From Clostridium akagii DSM 12554 (GTDB lineage Bacteria > Bacillota > Clostridia > Clostridiales > Clostridiaceae), in assembly GCF_000686725.1 (NCBI RefSeq), contig NZ_KK366007.1:186001-250000 (forward strand): a stretch of 64,000 bases of DNA. Reading direction: 5' to 3'. Made by a program: the position numbers and the translations under genes. The notes beneath the pieces are model-generated. The model was not told where the DNA came from. It saw only the letters and a list, made by a program, of their open reading frames with translations, and searched no databases. Of this stretch, positions 1 through 8,059 are shown one piece after another. The number at the start of each line of letters is the position of its first letter. Position 1 is the stretch's first letter.

Positions 1-191
1 TATTAAAATCATTATAATAGATGATATTTTTTTTTATACAAAGAATTAAAGTCAATTATTTCTACATCATAATTATTGTTTCTTAAAATAGTTGCTAAAG
101 ATAAGCTTCCCAAGTTTATACAATCATACCCTTTGTCTAAACGATTATCTATTGTATTAATAAATATTATATCTTTCATATTAACTTTCAT
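1..191 (-). CDS. B12-binding radical SAM protein, N-terminal part, apparently frameshifted, runs off left edge
   Basis: From ATG at 191 (or 179) the frame reads MKDIIFINT, then LGSLSLATILR, then YDVEIIDFNSLY. This is the start of a cobalamin-binding Rossmann domain as found ahead of radical SAM cores: beta strand, LG.SLA helix, second strand ending in EIIDF. The frame stops at 12-14 after a run of nine A (27-35 on the plus strand). With eight A it would stay open to the window edge and continue KKNIIYYNDFN, so the stop looks like a homopolymer frameshift, real or from sequencing. It lies downstream of a small peptide gene on the same strand, which suggests a RiPP maturase. The radical SAM core would be outside the window, so the assignment rests on about 50 residues. 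Confidence 0.5.
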
Positions 192-338
192 CCCTTTCGT
201 ATGCTCAATGCATAAAAGTTTATGTAACTTTATTCATTACAATTGCGTTTATTGATTCCGCTAACTCCACTTCTTAAAATTATAACTAACTCTACAATTT
301 ATAAATTAACCTACAATATTAAAATTCGTTGTTTAGAA

Positions 339-388
339 ATATAGCTTGCATACTAAATTTTTAATTAATCTAAGTATACAAGCTATAT
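339..388 (-). terminator. Hairpin between peptide gene and B12-binding gene
   Basis: The arms at 339-353 and 374-388 pair over 15 positions with one mismatch around a 20-base AT-rich loop. The hairpin lies just after the stop of the 34-residue ORF and before the B12-binding gene on the same strand. That is where RiPP operons often carry a partial terminator or processing hairpin that favours precursor over enzyme. The role is inferred. Part of the left arm recurs as TATAGCTTG at about 632-640. Confidence 0.4.
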
Positions 389-403
389 ATCATTTAAATG
401 ATA

Positions 404-508
404 TTACTCAATAGTAACGGTAACACCAATAGTAATTTGATCTTCTTCTGCTTGAATTAAGGATGGATCTCCTTGTAATTCAAAAGATGATTTTTCATCT
501 ATATTCAT
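404..508 (-). CDS. Candidate RiPP precursor peptide, 34 aa
   Basis: A short ORF starts at ATG 506-508 behind a good ribosome binding site (AGAGGA, about six bases away) and stops with TAA at 404-406. The N-terminal part is acidic and leader-like, containing FELQGDPSLIQAEEDQ. The C-terminal part ITIGVTVTIE is Cys-free and made almost only of beta-branched residues alternating Ile, Thr and Val. A leader plus short atypical tail, directly upstream of a B12-binding radical SAM gene on the same strand, is the layout of RiPP loci whose maturase C-methylates the core. I do not recognise the family. It could be a chance ORF, but the ribosome binding site, composition and neighbour argue against that. 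Confidence 0.5.
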   Translation of the reverse strand: MNIDEKSSFELQGDPSLIQAEEDQITIGVTVTIE

Positions 509-1251
509 ACTGATTCCTCTTTTCCATATATTCCTAAACTGCCACATATTAGAAAAATCGAAATATAACAGGTAGGTTTTTAACTTTAAATTTGTTCATA
601 AAATCTTAAATGATTTTGCTAGAACCAAGAGTATAGCTTGTACACTTCGCCCTGCTGAGATTTCCAATAATTGCAATTATTGAAATTATTATTTACTTAA
701 TATATTATAAGTTAAATATATAATATATTATCAACATAATTAAACAAGACTTGTCTAATTACATTAGTATACATTAATGGTTTAATTTATTCTGTCAAAA
801 TGTGAACCATGATATATAAATTTACCAACACAATTTTTAATGACTTTGTTTCATTATATAAAGTTCGACAAATAGTTTTAAAAATATTGGCTTTTATGAG
901 CTGTTCATATTTGGAGGATTATCAATTTTATGCTAAACTCATTTCTTTGCATTCATTTTTATAAATGTTATTTTAATAAATCTTAGAAATATATTGAAAA
1001 TCGAAAAGGAAAATCTTGTAGAGGTCCCGCAAACATTTTCGACAAAACCCACTCTAAGGAAAAGAATGCCATGAACCTTTGTTTTTATGCTTAATTATAG
1101 ACATAACATTTATTTTGACCAATTATAGTATGATAATATATAATTATTTTAACTATAATTACATATTATCATAATAAATGATTTGAAATTTTATTGGCAA
1201 GGAAGGTGAATTTAAGATACTCAAAATTTTTTATAATGAGGAGATAATTAT
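509..1251. other. Long AT-rich stretch without a convincing gene
   Basis: No ORF with a ribosome binding site and recognisable product is visible on either strand. It contains a perfect 18-bp palindrome at 665-682 and a patch of less AT-rich sequence around 1015-1075 that may be debris of an older gene. The promoter of the candidate peptide gene should lie in its left part but cannot be placed with confidence. Confidence 0.5.
665..682. repeat. Perfect 18-bp palindrome
   Basis: The bases CAATAATTGCAATTATTG read the same on both strands. The palindrome lies about 160 bp upstream of the candidate peptide gene and might be a dimeric regulator site. AT-rich palindromes of this size can also arise by chance here. 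Confidence 0.4.
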
Positions 1252-1332
1252 ATGAGTTATTTGTGTCCAAAGTGTAATTGTGTATTGATTAAGTGTATAG
1301 CAACAGGCGGGGTTTCAAAATTTTCAGCGTAA
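1252..1332 (+). CDS. 26-residue zinc-ribbon-like peptide or gene remnant
   Basis: The ORF reads MSYLCPKCNCVLIKC and then a short tail to TAA. It has a good ribosome binding site (GAGGAG, eight bases upstream). CPKC followed by further cysteines resembles half of a zinc knuckle, as at the start of many small zinc-ribbon proteins. It is either a genuine microprotein or the surviving 5' end of a truncated gene. No function can be assigned. Confidence 0.3.
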   Translation: MSYLCPKCNCVLIKCIATGGVSKFSA

Positions 1333-1362
1333 AACAGCTATAATCCTTGATAAATAAAGAAA

Positions 1363-1400
1363 GTGAATGTCACACAAATAACTATTTGTGCAGCATTCAC
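1363..1400 (-). terminator. Hairpin terminator after the aminotransferase gene
   Basis: GTGAATG (1363-1369) pairs with CATTCAC (1394-1400), and the inner bases CACAAATA and TATTTGTG extend the stem. On the minus strand the hairpin is followed by the T-rich TTTCTTTATTT, as expected for a terminator of the gene ending at 1514. Confidence 0.6.
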
Positions 1401-1513
1401 AACACTTAAAATTAACATTAATAAGCTACATTTCAGTATATGACACAGATGCATTGCATAGCCTGAAACTTGTCACCAATAGCTTTTGAAGGATTCTTTG
1501 CCTTTATAAAATA

Positions 1514-2695
1514 TTAACAAAATTCGTAAAGCACTTTTCCTAAGCGTTTAATTCCTTCAATAATCCTGTCATCTGGCATGTTTGAATAATTCAATCTAAA
1601 AGTATTTTTGAATCCACCATTTGGAAAGAAAGGGTTACCTGGAACAAAAGCAACGTTATTGGCTATTGATTTAGTAAATACTTCAGTTGAATCAACATTA
1701 GAAGGTAATTCAACCCAAATAAATAAGCCACCATCTGGTAAGGTGTATTCAATATTTTTTGGAAAATAATTTTTAATGCATTGAATCATTAGCTCTCTTC
1801 TGTGTTTGTATACTTCTTTGATTTTATCTATGTGTTCTTCAATATCATACATTTCCATATATTTATAGGTCATGATTTGAGAGAAGATGTTTGTATGTAA
1901 ATCAACATTTTGTTTGAATGGAACATAATGTTCTAAAAATGATGTGTCTGCACATATCCATCCAATTCTTAAACCAGGAGCAAATATTTTTGAAAATGTA
2001 CTTATATATATTACTCTACCCTCAGTATCAAAATGTTTAACTGGTGGAATCTTTTCACCTGAAAACCTTACTTCACCATATGGATTATCTTCAATAATTA
2101 CCACATCGTATTTGTTAGCAAGCTCTATGAGTTTTTTTCTCCTATCAAGACTCATAGTTCTTCCTGTTGGATTTTGAAAGTCTGGAATCGTATAAATGAA
2201 TTTAGCATTAGGATTACCTCTAAGTACTGATTCAAGGTCTTCCATAATCATACCATCACTATCCATAGAAACTTCCTTAAACTTTGGCATATATGCTTTA
2301 AATGCATTTATTGCAGCCAGATATGTAGGACTCTCACAAATAATAGTATCACCCTCATCGATAAACACTTTTCCTGATAGGTCCAATGCTTGTTGGGAGC
2401 CAGTTGTAATTAATATGTTATCTTCTGTAGAATTAATACCTAGTGTTGCCATTCTTTTGCATATAGATTTTCTTAGTGGAAGATAGCCCTCTGTTGTGCT
2501 GTACTGAAGAGAAGCCTCCCCATCTTTGTCTAAAACCTCAAAACAAACTTTTTTCAATTCTTCTATGGGAAAAAGTTCAGATGCAGGCAATCCCCCAGCA
2601 AAGGATATTATTTCAGGGTTTTCAGTAACTTTTAATATTTCACGAATTTCTGACGCCTTAACATAATCATTTCTTTTGGCAAATTTATAATTCAA
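1514..2695 (-). CDS. PLP-dependent aminotransferase (fold type I, 2-aminoadipate/aromatic type)
   Basis: This is a cytosolic aminotransferase of 393 residues when started at TTG 2693-2695. That start has the ribosome binding site AGAGGTG six bases upstream; the longer frame to 2785 adds a 30-residue extension unlike the family. The typical class I/II landmarks are present: FAGGLPASELFP near the N-terminus, TTGSQQALD for phosphate binding, the Asn of DFQNPTGR, EDNPYGE with the Asp that contacts the pyridine nitrogen, and the Schiff-base Lys at about 236 in STFSKIFAPGLRIGW. The family (LysN/MocR catalytic-domain-like, without the DNA-binding part) transfers amino groups from 2-aminoadipate, branched or aromatic amino acids. 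The exact substrate cannot be read from sequence. It is monocistronic. Confidence 0.85.
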   Translation of the reverse strand: MNYKFAKRNDYVKASEIREILKVTENPEIISFAGGLPASELFPIEELKKVCFEVLDKDGEASLQYSTTEGYLPLRKSICKRMATLGINSTEDNILITTGSQQALDLSGKVFIDEGDTIICESPTYLAAINAFKAYMPKFKEVSMDSDGMIMEDLESVLRGNPNAKFIYTIPDFQNPTGRTMSLDRRKKLIELANKYDVVIIEDNPYGEVRFSGEKIPPVKHFDTEGRVIYISTFSKIFAPGLRIGWICADTSFLEHYVPFKQNVDLHTNIFSQIMTYKYMEMYDIEEHIDKIKEVYKHRRELMIQCIKNYFPKNIEYTLPDGGLFIWVELPSNVDSTEVFTKSIANNVAFVPGNPFFPNGGFKNTFRLNYSNMPDDRIIEGIKRLGKVLYEFC

Positions 2696-3002
2696 ATAAA
2701 ACACCTCTTTAAAGTTGATATTAATTAAAAGATACCCATTCCATGGTTGAACTGATATTTTTTTATATAACTTATATATTATCATAAATTAAGAAAATTT
2801 GTATACTGTATTGAAATATTGTCTATGAATAAGATATTACTAACACCTACATTTGTACAGATACATTATAATATAGTATAGTATAAAATAAAGTTATAAA
2901 ATAGGATTTAAATTATTTTTATAAATGGATGCGATAAATTTACGATAATATAAGTATTATATAATAATTGAATAATGATTTGGGAAGGAGGTAACGAATA
3001 AT

Positions 3003-5174
3003 ATGGGCGAAATTTCAAATATTACGAATATTTCTCAAAGCACTAATATCCAAATGGCAAACAATTTTACCCTCCAAGTTGGTCAAGTTATTACTGCAAA
3101 GGTTGTTTCTAGTAATAAAGGTGACAATGAAGTAATTTTAAAACTAAGCGATGGAAAACAAATAAATGCCAAACTTGATGGTGCGGTGGACTTAAATTTA
3201 AATGGACAAAATAAATTTGTAGTTAAGGGATATGAGAATGGAGAAATAGTTATAGCTAAAGTCACAACGGATATTAATGAAAGTAGCATGGATAAAATTA
3301 TAAAGCAAACTCTTGGTAATAATATAAGTTCAGAAGATTATTCAATGATAAAGTCTTTGGTGAAGTACGGAGTCCCCCTTACAAAGGAAAATATTTTATA
3401 TGCTAAAACGATTTTAGATTTTCAAAGTAACGTAATTAAAAATCCTTTAAAAGCTGATGAATTTATTGACATATATCTAAGAAGTAGAGGAATTACGGAA
3501 AATAGTGATGAGGCTAATGAAGTGGGATCAATTTTAAAAAACTTTATAAGTGAGCTAAAAAGTAGCAATATTCAGGAAATTGCTACTTTTATTGAAAATC
3601 GAGTGGATTTATCTGGTGAAAATATAAAGAGTTTTAACAATGTTTTCAAGGGGGATAGTTCAGTTTTTAATAGTTTGTCAGACATAAAGAATGAAATACT
3701 AAAATTACCTACAGAAAAACAAAGTATAAATCTAATTGATACTAAGATAAATCCTAAAATAAACTCCATAATAAGTTTAGTAATAGAAGGCAATTCGAAA
3801 GGAGGCGGAATTATGGCGGGTATTTCAAATGTAAACAGACAAGGTAACACCGAAAATAAATACACAAGAAAATTAAGCTTTGAAGTTGGAGACACTTTTG
3901 GAGCAAGAGTAGATTCTTACGATGAAGAAAAAGGTGAAGCAGTTTTAAAATTAAGTGATGGTTGGAAATTTAATGCTAAACTTGATGGCGCAGTTAATTT
4001 AACTGAGAATTCACTTAGTAAATTTGCGGTTGAAGGATATGAAGATGGAAAGATAATAATAAAAAAACTTGTTGCAGATGATACTAATAAATCTCAAGAT
4101 GATACATTAAATAGTGTTTTGAAGGAATATGGTGGAGAAAATTTAACAGGTGAGGACTACACAATGTTAAAAACACTTTTACAACACAATATACCATTGA
4201 CTAAAGAAAATATCTCTTTTAGTAAAACAGTAATGGAATTTAGAAATAGTATAATGGAAAATCCCGAAAACGAGGATAAATTTATAAGTTCATATTTGGC
4301 TAGTAAAGGAATAGATGAAAGTAGTACTGAGGGACAGAACATAAAAAGTTCTGTGAAAAATTTTTTTACAGAACTAAAAAGTTTTAGTACGGAAGAGATT
4401 GCTACTTTCGTTGAAAATGGAATTGATCTTACGGATGAAAATATAAAAAGTTTTAATAATGTGTTTGGAAACGATTCTAAAATAAATAATGAACTTCAAG
4501 AATTAAAACAGGAAATACAAAAAGTTTTTAATCCAAAAGATGTAATAGCACCAAGTAAAACTTCTTTAGAGGACATAACAAATATAATTGAGGGAAATAA
4601 TATAAACAAAACTAATAATATAAGTGATAGCAAGGCAATAATGGAACAAATCAATTCAAAAATGAGTGATATGAAGGATACTATAAAACAGCTTACTGGT
4701 CTTGGGGATTTAAATAAAGCTGGTATGGAAAAAATATTTAATGCTCTAAGTAATAATTTGAATGATTTTAAGGTATTTAACACAATGTCAGAAGGATACT
4801 ATTATATGGATGTTCCTGTAAACTATAAAGATAAGGATTATAATTGTAAATTAATAGTAAAAGATGACAGGAAAAGAGGTAAAAAAATAGATTCAAAAAA
4901 TGTAAAACTTGCCACATCTATAAAAACTGCCAATATGGGTGTAGTAGATGCGTTTATAACCGTAAACAACAAAAATTTAAGTGTAGATATAAAATCAGAA
5001 GGAAAATGGATTAAAGTATTGGAATCTGCCAAAAATGTATTGATGAATAACGTTGGGCAGATGGGATACAATGTAAATATAAGTGTGGATGAAAAAAAAC
5101 AAGAATTAAATATTGTAAGCTGTAGAAATTTTTTCAACAGTGAAATTGTTGGAAAATTAGACAAAAGAGTATAG
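3003..5174 (+). CDS. FliK-like flagellar hook-length-control-related protein with tandem N-terminal duplication
   Basis: The protein has 723 residues. The C-terminal portion (about 590-723) resembles the FliK/Flg_hook domain, and the next gene encodes an FlhB C-terminal-domain homologue, as in the ylqG-ylqH pair of Bacillus subtilis. The N-terminal half is duplicated. Residues about 22-220 and 293-490 each hold a small beta domain (FTLQVGQ and LSFEVGD, both followed by LKLSDG and AKLDGAV), then a helical domain (SEDYSMIKSL and GEDYTMLKTL, both with PLTKENI), ending in ENIKSFNNVF. No flagellar genes surround it, so the role may be an export-switch protein outside the flagellar operon. The start is ATG 3003, with GGAGG ten bases upstream. 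Confidence 0.65.
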   Translation: MGEISNITNISQSTNIQMANNFTLQVGQVITAKVVSSNKGDNEVILKLSDGKQINAKLDGAVDLNLNGQNKFVVKGYENGEIVIAKVTTDINESSMDKIIKQTLGNNISSEDYSMIKSLVKYGVPLTKENILYAKTILDFQSNVIKNPLKADEFIDIYLRSRGITENSDEANEVGSILKNFISELKSSNIQEIATFIENRVDLSGENIKSFNNVFKGDSSVFNSLSDIKNEILKLPTEKQSINLIDTKINPKINSIISLVIEGNSKGGGIMAGISNVNRQGNTENKYTRKLSFEVGDTFGARVDSYDEEKGEAVLKLSDGWKFNAKLDGAVNLTENSLSKFAVEGYEDGKIIIKKLVADDTNKSQDDTLNSVLKEYGGENLTGEDYTMLKTLLQHNIPLTKENISFSKTVMEFRNSIMENPENEDKFISSYLASKGIDESSTEGQNIKSSVKNFFTELKSFSTEEIATFVENGIDLTDENIKSFNNVFGNDSKINNELQELKQEIQKVFNPKDVIAPSKTSLEDITNIIEGNNINKTNNISDSKAIMEQINSKMSDMKDTIKQLTGLGDLNKAGMEKIFNALSNNLNDFKVFNTMSEGYYYMDVPVNYKDKDYNCKLIVKDDRKRGKKIDSKNVKLATSIKTANMGVVDAFITVNNKNLSVDIKSEGKWIKVLESAKNVLMNNVGQMGYNVNISVDEKKQELNIVSCRNFFNSEIVGKLDKRV

Positions 5175-5188
5175 GAGGTTAAAATAAA

Positions 5189-5461
5189 ATGCCTAATGAT
5201 AGAAAAAAGGCAGCAGCGCTAAGGTATGAGCAAAACTACGAAGCTCCAATAGTAACTGCAGCAGGTATTGGAATTATTGCTGATAAAATAATAGAAAAAG
5301 CAGATGAAAACAATGTTCCAATAGTGTATAATAAAGAGTTGTCAGAACTATTACAGAATGTAGATATTGGCGACAGTATACCTCCGGAGATATATGGAAT
5401 TGTAGCAGAAGTAATAGCTTACGTTTTGAAGGTAGACGGAAATTTAAACAAGAGGAGATAA
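5189..5461 (+). CDS. Solitary FlhB C-terminal-domain protein (EscU/YscU/HrcU family)
   Basis: This 90-residue soluble protein corresponds to the cytoplasmic C-terminal domain of the flagellar export-switch protein FlhB, without the membrane part (compare B. subtilis YlqH). It has the family features AAALRYE, then AGIGIIADKIIEKA, then the NVPIVYNKELSELL helix and a C-terminal GDSIPPEIYGIVAEVIAYV. The autocleavage motif NPTH of full FlhB is replaced by NYEAPIV, so self-cleavage is not expected. It lies 14 bp after the FliK-like gene, with its own GGAGG site. The two probably work together, as FliK and FlhB do in substrate switching. The physiological role of stand-alone versions is not settled. 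Confidence 0.8.
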   Translation: MPNDRKKAAALRYEQNYEAPIVTAAGIGIIADKIIEKADENNVPIVYNKELSELLQNVDIGDSIPPEIYGIVAEVIAYVLKVDGNLNKRR

Positions 5462-5465
5462 ACTC

Positions 5466-6161
5466 ATGGCTTTATATGCAATATCTGATTTTCATCTAGC
5501 ATTAAGTGGGGACAAACCAATGGATGTATTTGGAGAAAATTGGCTGAATCACGATAAAAAGATAAAGGCCAACTGGTTAAAAACAGTTACTGAAGAGGAC
5601 ACTGTGCTTATCTCAGGTGACATATCTTGGTCAATGCATATGGAGGAAGGTATGAAGGACTTAGAGTGGATTCATAATCTTCCTGGAATTAAGATATTTG
5701 TTAAAGGAAATCATGATTATTTTTGGACTTCCATTACAAAACTAAATAGTCTTTATGCTGATATGAAATTTATTCAAAACAATTATTTTAATTATAAGGA
5801 TTATGCTATTTGTGGAACTAGAGGGTGGGTTAGCCCAGAATATGAAAATTTCACAGTGCATGATGAAAAAATATACACCCGGGAACTGATTAGACTAAAG
5901 TTATCTTTAGATTTAGCTATAAAAGATGGATATAAGAATATAATTGTTATGGTTCATTTTCCACCATTTGTAGAGACATGTGATGATGATAATAGAATGG
6001 TAAATATATTAGAAGAGTATGGAGTTAAAAAAGTAATATATGGACATCTACACGGTTCATCACTTCAAAAGATAAAAAATATAGTTAATAGGAATGATGT
6101 GGAGTATATAATTACTTCTTGCGATTATATAAATTTTGCACCAATAAAAATCATGGACTGA
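5466..6161 (+). CDS. Calcineurin-like metallophosphoesterase
   Basis: A soluble phosphoesterase of 231 residues with the full dinuclear-metal motif set: DFHLAL (D-x-H), SGDISW (GD), GNHDYFW (GNHD), MVHFPP and GHLHG (GHxH). It starts five bases after the FlhB-like gene, so it is co-transcribed with that pair. The family hydrolyses phosphomono- or diesters, and the substrate is unknown. The stop codon lies inside a bidirectional terminator hairpin shared with the convergent DUF2225 gene. Confidence 0.85.
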   Translation: MALYAISDFHLALSGDKPMDVFGENWLNHDKKIKANWLKTVTEEDTVLISGDISWSMHMEEGMKDLEWIHNLPGIKIFVKGNHDYFWTSITKLNSLYADMKFIQNNYFNYKDYAICGTRGWVSPEYENFTVHDEKIYTRELIRLKLSLDLAIKDGYKNIIVMVHFPPFVETCDDDNRMVNILEEYGVKKVIYGHLHGSSLQKIKNIVNRNDVEYIITSCDYINFAPIKIMD

Positions 6162-6181
6162 TTTTTACTGGTGCAAAATTT
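6131..6181. terminator. Bidirectional terminator between convergent genes
   Basis: The arms AAATTTTGCACCA (6131-6143) and TGGTGCAAAATTT (6169-6181) pair, and the inner TAAAAATCA/TGATTTTTA extend the stem. T runs lie on both strands. It overlaps the 3' ends of both convergent genes. Confidence 0.8.
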
Positions 6182-6960
6182 TATGATTTAAATGGGTTTA
6201 TAAAAGAAAATCTTTTTTTTGTATTTTTATTTTCAGTATTATTTTCTTCATTTTCAGTAGGTGTAATCTGGCCTATTTCTTTTATTAAATCTCTTTGAGT
6301 TCTTGCTAAATCTTTTATTTTTTGTTGTGCCATGGAAGAAGTTATAACATTACCAAACCAAATTAAAGCTTCATCAAGGTTATCAATACGTCTGTTTAAT
6401 TCTCCAATTAGGTATATAACAGTAAACCTGTCCATACCGTACATTGGAAAATCTTCATTATAGTAAGCATCATTAAAGCCTTGGAGTGCATTTTTAACAT
6501 AAGTATTTTCATTTTCAATGTCACCAGAAAGTCTATACATCCAAGCTATTTTCAGACAATTCATGGCTTTTTTATACGATTCTGCATTTATAGCTGTATA
6601 ATTTATCAGTGAAAGTTTATATCTTTCAATGGCTATTTTTTCATTATATACACTAGGATAATCCTTGGGATGCCATCTTTTAGAAATAGTATTAAGAATT
6701 AATTCCTTTTTTGAAGATCTAAGACTAGAAAAATCTGACTTCATTGCAGCAAAACCGCAAGAGTTACAAAGCCATATGTCATAAAAATATGGATTTATTC
6801 TAGTGTAGTGAATGAAAAAGTCACTGTCTTTTCTGTCAATTCTGTAGGAAGATGTTCTTACGGATCTCACCTTGAATTCATTATCACATACAGGGCATCT
6901 AACAGTCTTATCATATAACAGGTTAGATGTATTTAAACTTTCATCATTATTTGATGTCAT
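6181..6960 (-). CDS. DUF2225 family protein
   Basis: The protein has 259 residues with an N-terminal zinc-binding fold: CPVC at 22-25 and CNSC at 65-68. This is followed by helical TPR-like segments (WMYRLSGDIENENTYVKNAL, then YLIGELNRRID and ALIWFGNVI). This is the architecture of DUF2225 proteins, which are common in spore-forming Firmicutes and have no established function. The start at 6960 has the site GAAGTGAG. The gene is monocistronic and its terminator is shared with the upstream-strand phosphoesterase. Confidence 0.8.
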   Translation of the reverse strand: MTSNNDESLNTSNLLYDKTVRCPVCDNEFKVRSVRTSSYRIDRKDSDFFIHYTRINPYFYDIWLCNSCGFAAMKSDFSSLRSSKKELILNTISKRWHPKDYPSVYNEKIAIERYKLSLINYTAINAESYKKAMNCLKIAWMYRLSGDIENENTYVKNALQGFNDAYYNEDFPMYGMDRFTVIYLIGELNRRIDNLDEALIWFGNVITSSMAQQKIKDLARTQRDLIKEIGQITPTENEENNTENKNTKKRFSFINPFKS

Positions 6961-7195
6961 ACAAGTCTCACTTCTTTCATATAGTTTAAAATCAAATAAC
7001 CATTAAAAATGAGATTTAGCAACATTTAATTTAATAGTTAATTTGATAATAATATTATACCAAAATAAATAAATATGTCATAGTTATTTATTTTTTACCA
7101 AGTGCATTTTAAATAATTTACATATTGAGTTATAATTATATTTAGATAGAATTATATTGGTGAATTAATAAATTTATATGAAAAGGATGATTTCT

Positions 7196-7990
7196 ATGGC
7201 TACTATTCAATGGAAAACTTTTTTGATACCTTATACTCAGGCAGTTGAAGAATTAAAGGTTAAATTAAGAAGTATACGAAAAGAATACAGAAAAAAAAGT
7301 GAGTATTCTCCAATAGAATTTGTGACTGGAAGGGTTAAAGAAATATCTAGTATATTAGAAAAAGCTAATAAATTTAATATACCTACAGATAGGATTCATT
7401 TAGAAATGGAGGATATAGCAGGTATCAGAATAATGTGTCAATTTGTTGATGATGTTGAAAAGGTTGTTGAACTAATAAGGCAAAGAAAAGATATGCAAAT
7501 TTTATATGAAAAAGATTATGTGAATAATGTGAAAAAAAGTGGATATAGGAGTTATCATATGATAATAAAATATCCTGTCAGCATGGCGGAAGGTCAAATG
7601 GAAATTTTAGCAGAGTTTCAAATAAGAACATTGGCCATGAATTTCTGGGCCACTATAGAACATTCTCTCAATTATAAATATAAACAGGACATACCTGAAC
7701 ATATAAGGGCAAAATTAAAAAATGGAGCTGACGCAGCATTTAAACTTGATCAAGAAATGCTTGAAATAAAAGATGAAATAAAGGATGCACAGAAATTATT
7801 TGAAGTTAAATCAAGCTTGACCTCGGACATTATGAACCAATTGATTGTTTTGTCATCTTTAGGTAAGCTGAATGAAGTTTCACGCTATAGAAATCAACTT
7901 AATAAACTTGTTGAAGCTGGAGATGAAGTTGAACTAAGTAACCTTTTAAACTCAATTGAAAAGACAATCAACAGTTATAACAGAAGCTAA
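7196..7990 (+). CDS. relQ: Small alarmone synthetase, GTP pyrophosphokinase family (RelQ/YjbM type)
   Basis: A stand-alone RelA/SpoT synthetase domain (about 264 residues) without the hydrolase and regulatory domains. It makes (p)ppGpp from ATP and GDP or GTP in the cytosol. The family motifs are visible: EFVTGRVKEISSILEK, LEMEDIAGIRIMCQF, SGYRSYHMIIKYPV and EFQIRTLAMNFWATIEHSLNYKYK split around the E-x-Q catalytic loop. The C-terminal helices fit the tetramerising region of RelQ. I prefer ATG 7196 because AAAGGATG sits six bases upstream; ATG 7178 has no ribosome binding site. The stop is followed by a long palindrome of the AAGTGACAA family. Confidence 0.9.
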   Translation: MATIQWKTFLIPYTQAVEELKVKLRSIRKEYRKKSEYSPIEFVTGRVKEISSILEKANKFNIPTDRIHLEMEDIAGIRIMCQFVDDVEKVVELIRQRKDMQILYEKDYVNNVKKSGYRSYHMIIKYPVSMAEGQMEILAEFQIRTLAMNFWATIEHSLNYKYKQDIPEHIRAKLKNGADAAFKLDQEMLEIKDEIKDAQKLFEVKSSLTSDIMNQLIVLSSLGKLNEVSRYRNQLNKLVEAGDEVELSNLLNSIEKTINSYNRS

Positions 7991-7996
7991 TAATAC

Positions 7997-8059
7997 AAGT
8001 GACAAGTTAATGAGGATTTTTCTCCGCCGCGGAGAAAAATCCTCATTAATTTGTCACTT
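7997..8059. repeat. 63-bp palindrome of the AAGTGACAA family, probable bidirectional terminator
   Basis: The two arms each read AAGTGACAA, then a variable base or two, then TAATGAGGATTTTTCTCC, meeting at CGCCGCGG. It lies six bases after the relQ stop and overlaps the stop codon of the convergent germination permease gene (GAT AAG TGA on the minus strand). The stem is almost perfect and unusually long for a terminator. Confidence 0.8.

Noticed and set aside
12-191. A complete 59-residue protein instead of a truncated gene
   Set aside because: The sequence is a clear B12-binding domain N-terminus that ends abruptly after a homopolymer, and the alternative frame stays open, so an independent small protein is unlikely.
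1011-1080. Insertion sequence remnant
   Set aside because: A short less AT-rich patch encodes about 20 residues with no recognisable transposase motif and no flanking inverted repeats.
3572-5164. Several open frames of 60-108 codons antisense to the FliK-like gene
   Set aside because: They are hydrophobic shadows of Asn/Lys-rich coding sequence without translation signals.
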